NCBI GenBank assembly: GCA_026414805.1
Contig: JAOAIH010000022.1
Coordinates: forward strand, 1 to 38,582
Direction: 5' to 3'
DNA from: Spirochaetota bacterium
GTDB taxonomy: Bacteria; Spirochaetota; UBA4802; UB4802
DNA length: 38,582 bases
The position numbers and the translations under genes were made by a program. Of the stretch, positions 32,412-38,582 are shown in pieces. Each line of letters begins with the position of its first letter. Within the stretch, counting starts at the first letter, position 1. The notes under the pieces are model-generated. The model had not been told where the DNA came from and made no database searches. It saw only the letters and a program-made list of their open reading frames with translations.

Positions 32412-34535
32412 ATGAAAGGGTTACAGTTTTTAAAAACTGAAGTCATAAATGATGTGCTGGTGGTGAGCATCAACTGTCCTGGAAAGGTAAATAAAGTTTC
32501 CAGTGATCTTTTAAATGAAATTGAAGCTGTTATTGGGAATACTCAAGGAAAACAATATAAAGGGATGGTTATAGTAAGCGAAAAGCCTGACAACTTTGTT
32601 GTTGGTGCCGATATTGATGAGCTCAAATCAATGAAAACCGACGATGAAATTAAACGATATATTACAAAGGCCAATGAGATATTGTTTAAACTGGAAAAAC
32701 TTCCATTTCCAACTGTATCCATAATTAATGGCAATTGCCTTGGTGGAGGTGTGGAGTTGACGCTGGTAACTGATTACCGCATAGCCACCGATTCCACAGA
32801 AACAGTCATGGGCTTGCCTGAGATTAAATTAGGCCTCATTCCTGCAGCTGGTGGAACCCAGCGCCTCCCGCGATTGATTGGTATTCAAAATGCATTGCCG
32901 TTGATTTTGCAAGGAGGTAATGTGAGGCCTCGACGAGCAAAGCGTATGGGGCTTATTGATGAGATAGTTATTCCGTATGGCCTAAAAGAGATAGGTGTTA
33001 AGAAGGCATTACAGTTGAAAGGTAAACGCAAAATTAAAAGAAAAAGAAAATTTATTGAATGGCTGCTTGAGTCAAATCCTTTGGGACGAAGCATTATATT
33101 TTCGCAGGCACGCAAAATGGTGATGAAGCAAACAAGGGGGTTGTATCCTGCTGCACTTGCTGCTATAGATTCGGTTGAGTATGGTTACAAAACCAATGTA
33201 AAAAAAGGAGTGGAGAAAGATATTGAGCGATTTGTGACTTTAGTAAAGAGCTATCAGTCAAAATCATTAATGAACCTTTTCTTTGCAATGACTGATTTGA
33301 AAAAAAATCCACTAGAAAAGAAAGCAAAGAATGTTTCAAAATTAGCGGTCATAGGCACTGGCCTCATGGGTACAGGTATAGCGCAGGTTTCACTGCCGTT
33401 GTGTGACACAGTGCTTGTCAAGGACATGGCGCTTGATGCGGTGAGCCGCAGTATGGCACAGATACGCAAAAGCCTGGAAAAACGTGCACGCTCGGGAGCT
33501 ATACGTGATTTTGACAAGGAAGTGTTATACGGCAAATTAGTGCCCTGCGATGATTACGCGTATTTTAAAAATACTGACCTGGTCATTGAAGCAGTATTTG
33601 AAGATTTGAAAATAAAACAGGATCTTGTAAAGGAAGTGGAGGCTGTCACCAGTGACAAAACAATATTTGCTTCAAACACTTCTGCTATTCCAATAAGCCT
33701 CATTGCGAAAGCATCAAAACGTCCACAAAATATGATTGGCATGCATTACTTTTCACCGGTTCCAGCAATGCCACTGTTAGAAATTATAAAAACACCAAAG
33801 ACAGCTGATTGGGTAGTGGCCACAGCTCTAAAATTTGGCATTGCGCAGGGTAAAACTTGTATTGTGGTAAAAGATGGTCCAGGATTTTACACAACGCGGA
33901 TACTTGCTCCATACCTTAATGAAGCTGTATTCCTGATAGAAGAAGGTGTGCCAATGACAGATATAGATAAAGCAATGCTACAGTTTGGTTACCCAATTGG
34001 ACCTGTTGCATTAATTGATGAGGTTGGCATTGATGTGGGAGCACATGTAGCAGTTGAACTTGGCCAGGAGTTCAAAGCGCGGGGTGCTGCACCTTCGCAT
34101 GTATTGCCGCTACTATTTAGCAAGGGTTTTAAAGGGAAAAAGAACAAGAAAGGTTTTTATGATTACAGCAAGCCAAAAAAGAAAGGCATGCGTTTGCCCA
34201 ATGAAGAAATTTACAAGGTCATTGGCAAAGTAACTCCTTGCCATATGCCAGTGCAGGAAATTCAGGAGCGCGTAAGTCTCATGATGATAAATGAAGCGGC
34301 ATTGTGTCTGCAGGAAGGCATTATTTCTTCGCCACGTGATGGTGATGTTGGTTCAATTTTAGGATTGGGCTTCCCTCCTTTCAGGGGAGGTGTGTTCAGG
34401 CATATTGATCGTGAAGGTGTAAAAACCGTAGTTGATACCATGATGAAATATTATGATAAGGGGATGAAGCGGTTCAAGCCTGCTGGGATACTGGTTGATA
34501 TGGCAAAAAGTGGTAAGCGTTTTTACAAAGACTGA
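32412..34535 (+). CDS. fadB: FadB/FadJ-type enoyl-CoA hydratase/3-hydroxyacyl-CoA dehydrogenase
   Basis: 707 residues from the ATG at 32412, which has AAGGAGG 7 bases upstream; an ATG at 32406 is too close to it. The N-terminal crotonase domain has NFVVGADIDEL, NGNCLGGGVELTLVTDYRIA (Glu115) and GLPEIKLGLIPAAGGTQRL (Glu137), so both hydratase glutamates are present. The dehydrogenase domain begins LAVIGTGLMGTGIAQVS (NAD fold) and has FASNTSAIPIS and catalytic His445 in GMHYFSPVPAMPLLE. A basic stretch (about 203-213, KGKRKIKRKRK) is unusual. It covers two steps of beta-oxidation beside the thiolase gene. Confidence 0.95.
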   Translation: MKGLQFLKTEVINDVLVVSINCPGKVNKVSSDLLNEIEAVIGNTQGKQYKGMVIVSEKPDNFVVGADIDELKSMKTDDEIKRYITKANEILFKLEKLPFPTVSIINGNCLGGGVELTLVTDYRIATDSTETVMGLPEIKLGLIPAAGGTQRLPRLIGIQNALPLILQGGNVRPRRAKRMGLIDEIVIPYGLKEIGVKKALQLKGKRKIKRKRKFIEWLLESNPLGRSIIFSQARKMVMKQTRGLYPAALAAIDSVEYGYKTNVKKGVEKDIERFVTLVKSYQSKSLMNLFFAMTDLKKNPLEKKAKNVSKLAVIGTGLMGTGIAQVSLPLCDTVLVKDMALDAVSRSMAQIRKSLEKRARSGAIRDFDKEVLYGKLVPCDDYAYFKNTDLVIEAVFEDLKIKQDLVKEVEAVTSDKTIFASNTSAIPISLIAKASKRPQNMIGMHYFSPVPAMPLLEIIKTPKTADWVVATALKFGIAQGKTCIVVKDGPGFYTTRILAPYLNEAVFLIEEGVPMTDIDKAMLQFGYPIGPVALIDEVGIDVGAHVAVELGQEFKARGAAPSHVLPLLFSKGFKGKKNKKGFYDYSKPKKKGMRLPNEEIYKVIGKVTPCHMPVQEIQERVSLMMINEAALCLQEGIISSPRDGDVGSILGLGFPPFRGGVFRHIDREGVKTVVDTMMKYYDKGMKRFKPAGILVDMAKSGKRFYKD

Positions 34536-34549
34536 ATTGGAGGTGTGCC

Positions 34550-36337
34550 ATGTATCCTGGACTAATGCAGGCATTTTCACAGCATGTGGCAAAACAGCCT
34601 GAAGCGGTAGTTTTCAAGTATAAAGAAGAGGGGAAGTTTATTCCTATGAGCTATCGCCAGGCTTACGAAAAAGTTGAGGCGATAGCTTCATGGCTTACGG
34701 CTAAAGGTGTAGGCAAAGGTGATAGAGTAGCAATATTGTCGGAAAATTCAGTGTACTGGGCTTTGGCTGATTTAGCAATCATATCGCTGGGTGCTATTTC
34801 AGTTGCAATCTATCCTACATTAACGCCGCGCGATGTCCATTACATCATACAGAATTCAGGAAGCACTATTGTCTTTGTGCAGGATCTTGTGCAGCTTGAA
34901 AAAGTTTTAAGCTATCAGAAGATCAATGATATAGCTGCAATCGTTGTGATGAATAACCAATATCGAGGTAATGGAAAGGTTGTTAACTTGCAGGATGTGA
35001 TGCATTATAATGGAAGTAAAACCAATATTGGCGATACCATTCAGTCCATTACCGCTGATGATCCCATCTGTATTATCTACACCAGTGGCACCACCGGCCC
35101 TCCCAAGGGTGTGGTGCTGACACATGGTAATATAGCCTATGTTATCAATACCATTGCTGGAATGATTGGGGATATAAGCGTTATTAAAGAAAGTTTAAGT
35201 TTTCTGCCACTGTCACATGCTCTTGAGCGCATTGCAGGACTTTTCTTTGGTGTATATCTTGGAAAAACAGTGGCGTTTGCTGAATCACTCAACACCATAC
35301 TTGCCGATATGCAGGCAATAAAGCCCACCCATGCAATTGCAGTACCTCGTGTGTTTGAAAAAATTTTTGAGCGGGTAGTACAGATGGCCGAAAAGAGCCC
35401 AATAAAAAAGAAGATTTTCTGGTGGAGCGTGAAGATTGGCAGAAAGTGGAGTGAGGTAGTGTCAAAAGGGCAAAATCCGGGTTTGCTGCTACAATTGCGG
35501 TATGCTATTGCCCGCTCGTTAATATTCAAAAAGATAACAAAGGCAACGGGTGGCAGGCTTAAATATTTTGTATCAGGTGGAGCACCGCTTTCTAAACAGA
35601 TAGCAGAATTTTTCCATGCTGCAGATATCTTGGTTTTGGAAGGGTGGGGTGCTACAGAACTTTCTGCACCTGCAACCTGGAATAGCCCACATGAGTTTAA
35701 GTTTGGTTCAGTAGGCAAGCCACTGCCTGGAGTTGAAGTGGTGGTGGCTGATGATGGTGAGCTTTTAGTTCGAGGGCCAATTGTATTTAAGGAGTACTGG
35801 GGAAGGCCCGAGGCTACAGCAGAGGCTAAGGACAGTGAGGGCTGGTATCATACTGGTGATATTGGGTATATTGATAAAGATGGATGGGTGTATATCACCG
35901 ACAGGAAGAAAGAACTCATTATAAATGCAGCCGGCAAGAACATATCCCCACTTAACATTGAAAGCACATTAAAACAATCACCATATATTTCAAATGTTAT
36001 GGTGTATGGCGACAGGAGAAAATACATCACTGCCCTTGTTAATATTGATAGAGAGAATGTGTTACAGTATTGCAGGGAAAAGGGGATTGCTGTTGACAAC
36101 CATGACCTAACTTCTTTGCCAGTAGTTCAGGAACTCATAGGTAAAGAAATAGAACGGCTTAATAAGGATCTGGCACGATTTGAACAGGTGAAAAAGTTTA
36201 CCATCATACCTGAAGATTTTTCGGTTGAGAATGATATGCTGACACCAACCTTGAAACTCAAGCGTAAAAACATAATAGCGCGCTATAAAGAAGCAATAGA
36301 TGCCATGTATGAAGGTGAATTATTGCTGGTTGAATAA
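34550..36337 (+). CDS. long-chain fatty acid-CoA ligase (AMP-binding)
   Basis: 595 residues. It activates fatty acids to acyl-CoA through an acyl-adenylate. The AMP-binding P-loop YTSGTTGPPKG lies at 177-187, followed by FLPLSHALERIAG, GGAPLSKQIAEFF, LEGWGATE, and GWYHTGDIGYIDKDGWVYITDRKKELIINAAGKNISP with the C-terminal lysine region. This is the usual FAA1/FadD15-like form. GGAGG lies before the ATG, 14 bases after the fadB-type gene, so it is co-transcribed with the oxidation enzymes. Two copies of the recurring octamer occur only 29 bases apart in its 5' end (34650 and 34679). Confidence 0.95.
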   Translation: MYPGLMQAFSQHVAKQPEAVVFKYKEEGKFIPMSYRQAYEKVEAIASWLTAKGVGKGDRVAILSENSVYWALADLAIISLGAISVAIYPTLTPRDVHYIIQNSGSTIVFVQDLVQLEKVLSYQKINDIAAIVVMNNQYRGNGKVVNLQDVMHYNGSKTNIGDTIQSITADDPICIIYTSGTTGPPKGVVLTHGNIAYVINTIAGMIGDISVIKESLSFLPLSHALERIAGLFFGVYLGKTVAFAESLNTILADMQAIKPTHAIAVPRVFEKIFERVVQMAEKSPIKKKIFWWSVKIGRKWSEVVSKGQNPGLLLQLRYAIARSLIFKKITKATGGRLKYFVSGGAPLSKQIAEFFHAADILVLEGWGATELSAPATWNSPHEFKFGSVGKPLPGVEVVVADDGELLVRGPIVFKEYWGRPEATAEAKDSEGWYHTGDIGYIDKDGWVYITDRKKELIINAAGKNISPLNIESTLKQSPYISNVMVYGDRRKYITALVNIDRENVLQYCREKGIAVDNHDLTSLPVVQELIGKEIERLNKDLARFEQVKKFTIIPEDFSVENDMLTPTLKLKRKNIIARYKEAIDAMYEGELLLVE

Positions 36338-36359
36338 TTAAAGTAATATTGAGGTGTAC

Positions 36360-36378
36360 ACATACCATGTGAGTATGT
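36360..36378. other. small hairpin after the acyl-CoA ligase gene
   Basis: ACATAC (36360-36365) and GTATGT (36373-36378) form a 6-bp stem with a 7-base loop, without a T-run. It may mark the end of the first transcript, but the evidence is weak. Confidence 0.3.
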
Positions 36379-36394
36379 AAAGATTACAAGTCAT

Positions 36395-36484
36395 ACTGAA
36401 ATTTTAAGTCATCACAAGTTATTTTTCATCCTGAACTTGTTTTGGGATCGTACTTTAAAAAAAGATTCAGGATCAAGTTTGAGG
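36395..36484. repeat. degenerate REP-like palindromic element
   Basis: The 185-base gap before the acyl-CoA dehydrogenase gene holds CATCCTGAACTTG (from 36427) and, inverted, TTCAGGATCAAG (from 36466). ATCCTGAA (36428-36435) pairs perfectly with TTCAGGAT (36466-36473). Related fragments (TCATACTGAA, GTCATCACAAGT) precede it. The text resembles the TCATCCTGAACTTG-type intergenic palindromes of many bacterial genomes, and a RAYT gene lies at the left edge of the window. Confidence 0.5.
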
Positions 36485-36522
36485 TAATGTAAGAAAATTC
36501 CTAATTGTCTAAGGAGAGCCAA

Positions 36523-37668
36523 ATGAAACGTTCCATACAATTTACCCAGGAACATGAAATATTCAGGCAGACAGTACGTAAGTTTTTTGAAACAGAAGTC
36601 ATGCCTCATTATGATAAATGGGAAGAAGAAGGTATTGTGCCACGTGCAATGTGGAAACGGTGTGGTGAGTTAGGGTTGCTTTTGCCGTGGCTAGAAGAAA
36701 AGTACGGTGGGCCAGGTGGTGATTTTCTTTATTCTGTGATAATAGATGAAGAATTAGCTTATAGTGGTGCAAGTTCATTCATGATACCGCTACATAATGA
36801 TATTGTGGCGCCATACATTCATTCATTTGGCACAGAAGAGCAAAAGATGAAATACCTGCCAAAGTGTGCCTCGGGTGATATCATCCTTGCGGTTGCCATG
36901 ACCGAACCTGAGGCAGGATCAGATTTAGCCGCAATGAAAACCAGTGCAGTGCTTGATGGCGATAGCTGGATTCTCAATGGCCAGAAGACATTCATATCAA
37001 ATGGCATACTGGCTGATCTAGTTGTGGTAGCAGCTAAGTCCTCAAAGGAAGCACCACCACATCAGGCAGTAAGCTTGTTTCTTGTGGAAAACGGCACTCC
37101 CGGCTTTACAAAGGGAAAAGCAATAAAAAAAATAGGACTTAAAGCACAGGACACTGCAGAGCTATTCTTTGATAACTGTCGCATACCAAAAGAAAATCTT
37201 TTAGGGCAGGAAGGCCTTGGCTTCATTTACCTTATGCAAAAGCTACAGCAGGAAAGGTTAGTGTGTGCACTTGCTTCACAGGCAGCAATGGAAAAGTGCC
37301 TTGCCATAACTATAGATTATGTTAAGGAGCGAAAGCTCTTTGGAAAACCCCTCTCCAAATTTCAGAACACACAATTTACCATTGCAGAAATGGCTTCAGA
37401 AATTGCTGTTGGTAGAAGCTTTATAGATGACCTCATACTGCATCACATACGAGGCGACGATGTAGTGAAAGAGACCTGCATGGCAAAGTTCTGGGTTTGT
37501 GAAACAGCCAAGCGGGTAGCTGACCGATGCCTGCAGCTTTTTGGCGGGTATGGCTATTGTACTGAATATCCGGTGTCACGTTTCTATGTTGATGCACGTG
37601 TTCAAACCATCTATGCTGGAACATCTGAAGTAATGAAGATGATTATCTCACGGATGATGGGTTTATAA
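36523..37668 (+). CDS. acyl-CoA dehydrogenase, long-chain/isovaleryl-like
   Basis: 381 residues from the ATG at 36523, with AAGGAGA 6 bases upstream; the frame also opens at TTG 36505. It catalyses the FAD-dependent first step of beta-oxidation. The signatures are MTEPEAGSDLAAMKT, WILNGQKTFISNG, KERKLFGKPLSKFQNTQF and LQLFGGYGYCTEYPVSRFYVDARVQTIYAGTSEVM. The medium-chain catalytic glutamate position (IYEGT) is alanine, but a glutamate in LQQERL (Glu244) occupies the position used by long-chain and isovaleryl enzymes. An active long-chain-type enzyme is therefore likely. It lies apart from the ligase by 185 bases and probably has its own regulation. Confidence 0.93.
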   Translation: MKRSIQFTQEHEIFRQTVRKFFETEVMPHYDKWEEEGIVPRAMWKRCGELGLLLPWLEEKYGGPGGDFLYSVIIDEELAYSGASSFMIPLHNDIVAPYIHSFGTEEQKMKYLPKCASGDIILAVAMTEPEAGSDLAAMKTSAVLDGDSWILNGQKTFISNGILADLVVVAAKSSKEAPPHQAVSLFLVENGTPGFTKGKAIKKIGLKAQDTAELFFDNCRIPKENLLGQEGLGFIYLMQKLQQERLVCALASQAAMEKCLAITIDYVKERKLFGKPLSKFQNTQFTIAEMASEIAVGRSFIDDLILHHIRGDDVVKETCMAKFWVCETAKRVADRCLQLFGGYGYCTEYPVSRFYVDARVQTIYAGTSEVMKMIISRMMGL

Positions 37669-37676
37669 TTTAGTAG

Positions 37677-37705
37677 TTGACATTTATAGTAAATTGTAGT
37701 GTAAT
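37677..37705 (+). promoter_or_regulatory. strong sigma-70-type promoter for the acyltransferase gene
   Basis: A perfect TTGACA (37677-37682), a 17-base spacer and TGTAAT (37700-37705, one mismatch). It starts 9 bases after the acyl-CoA dehydrogenase stop and lies about 60 bases before the ATG. Confidence 0.75.
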
Positions 37706-37763
37706 CCTTGCGTTTTTCACGATTTGTGCAAAATTTAAAAAATGTTGCATTATGGAGGTCGTT

Positions 37764-38510
37764 ATGAATCCGGTGGTACGCAAGGGTTACACCTATTTGG
37801 CTTGGCTTTTCATTGGTGTTGATACTGCATTCTGGGGAACTATCTCCCTATTTTCCTGGTTTGTAAGCCCCAAAGGAGATCTTGCGCATTTCTGCATGCA
37901 AAACTGGTCAAAAAATATACTCTGGTTTTGTGGTATACGCTATCAGGTTGAGGGATTGGAAAACATCTCAAAGGATAAAGTTCAGATATTTGCCTCCAAC
38001 CATCAGAGCTTCTTTGATGTGTGGCTTCTGAGTGCTATCATACCGGTTAAGTTTGGCTGGACAGCAAAGAAAGAGCTTTTTAAAATTCCCTTTATGGGCT
38101 GGCACATGAGCCTTTCAGGGTATATAGCTATTGACCGTAAAAATAAAGAGCGTGCCATAGCCAGCATGAAGGAAGCAGCGATTAAAATACGAAAAGGCAA
38201 CCGCATTATGATTTTCCCTGAAGGTACCCGCAGCCGCACAGGGGTATTGCAGCCTTTTAAAAAAGGGCTGTTTTATTTATGCATAGAAACAGGTGTACCG
38301 ATAGTTCCAATTTATATACACGGTACCTACCAGCGGCTTAAACCTGAGTCTGGTGATATTAATCCAGGAAAAGTATATGTCCTTATTGGCAAAGAGATGC
38401 CCACTGAGCATTATACTGTTGATACAATAGAACAGGCCATGGATGATTTGCGCCAGCGAATTTTAGCTTTACAAAATGAGTGCCTTGCACGGTATGGTGA
38501 AGCTGTGTAG
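37764..38510 (+). CDS. plsC: 1-acyl-sn-glycerol-3-phosphate acyltransferase (PlsC family)
   Basis: 248 residues from the ATG at 37764, with GGAGG 5 bases upstream; the frame opens earlier, at 37677, inside the promoter. It adds the second acyl chain in phosphatidic acid synthesis at the inner membrane. A hydrophobic N-terminal helix (about 10-33) is followed by the catalytic NHQSFFD (His80, Asp85), the FPEGTRSRTG block (151-160) and a VPIVPIYIHGT segment. It has its own promoter right after the oxidation genes. An acyltransferase of another glycerolipid pathway cannot be excluded. Confidence 0.9.
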   Translation: MNPVVRKGYTYLAWLFIGVDTAFWGTISLFSWFVSPKGDLAHFCMQNWSKNILWFCGIRYQVEGLENISKDKVQIFASNHQSFFDVWLLSAIIPVKFGWTAKKELFKIPFMGWHMSLSGYIAIDRKNKERAIASMKEAAIKIRKGNRIMIFPEGTRSRTGVLQPFKKGLFYLCIETGVPIVPIYIHGTYQRLKPESGDINPGKVYVLIGKEMPTEHYTVDTIEQAMDDLRQRILALQNECLARYGEAV

Positions 38511-38582
38511 GTTGTATAATAATTATTGAATAACAGGCATGGCGGTTCTATAATTATACACAGTATATCATAATTTTCTCAG
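38511..38582. other. right-edge sequence with no recognised feature
   Basis: AT-rich sequence after the acyltransferase gene. No open frame, no clear terminator and no ribosome binding site is visible before the window ends. Confidence 0.5.

Noticed and set aside
37677-37763. Longer acyltransferase protein beginning at 37677.
   Set aside because: That stretch holds a near-consensus promoter and the GGAGG site, so it is untranslated leader.
1-38582. CRISPR arrays, tRNA or rRNA genes, prophage or integrase-based islands.
   Set aside because: No regularly spaced direct repeats, no tRNA T-loop/acceptor patterns noticed, no phage structural genes. Only the RAYT fragment is mobile-element related.

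Overview
The window is a gene-dense stretch (about 31 protein genes, short intergenic gaps, no rRNA, tRNA or CRISPR seen) from an AT-rich, diderm bacterium using the standard code, with TGA as a stop. The organism cannot be fixed from the sequence alone. The order rpoN-hpf-hprK-ptsH followed by an NtrYX pair, a PilZ protein, an NTT/cNMP-type fusion transporter, M16 peptidase pairs and a full fatty-acid oxidation set would suit a spirochaete-like lineage related to Leptospirales. That assignment is an inference of modest confidence.

Layout. 1-353: 5' part of a RAYT/IS200-type transposase running off the left edge, with an in-frame short tandem repeat. 520-3509: two secreted M16 peptidase-like proteins, one with and one without the zinc motif. 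3495-4706 (minus): an unknown protein and a PilZ protein. 4902-6527: pyrG. 6636-14886: a long regulatory cluster (rpoN, hpf, hprK, ptsH, two paralogous small membrane proteins, a DUF4390-like protein, an NtrY-type kinase, an NtrX-type sigma-54 activator). 14934-17502: a divergent family-4 uracil-DNA-glycosylase-like protein and a frameshifted priA. 17506-20951 (minus): ribH, nusB, a 16-TPR membrane protein, a DUF1285 protein. 21059-26128 (minus): an outer-membrane-type protein, a large transporter-HEAT-cNMP fusion and a crotonase-family enzyme. 26290-27647: an Ldh2-family dehydrogenase and a YbeD-like protein. 27644-30825 (minus): a BaiN-like flavoprotein and an N-acyl-D-amino-acid deacylase-like lipoprotein. 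31098-38510: a beta-oxidation and lipid set (thiolase, FadB-type multienzyme, acyl-CoA ligase, acyl-CoA dehydrogenase, PlsC).

How the parts fit. The rpoN cluster joins the alternative sigma factor, ribosome hibernation, the HPr/HPr-kinase switch and a membrane two-component system whose regulator needs sigma-54, so it looks like a nutrient or energy-sensing module. The right-hand genes activate fatty acids and run the full oxidation spiral. Its first gene has a good promoter overlapped by inverted-repeat half sites that look like an operator.

The strongest unexplained signal is a short word, GCGATAGCTC (reverse GAGCTATCGC), found exactly 10 times, with its core octamer GCGATAGC found 17 times, in different reading frames and on both strands. 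By base composition fewer than one octamer copy is expected. It behaves like a genome-wide DNA-level motif of the kind known as HIP1 in cyanobacteria or uptake sequences in Neisseria and Haemophilus. One pair forms an inverted repeat between genes at 25319-25353.
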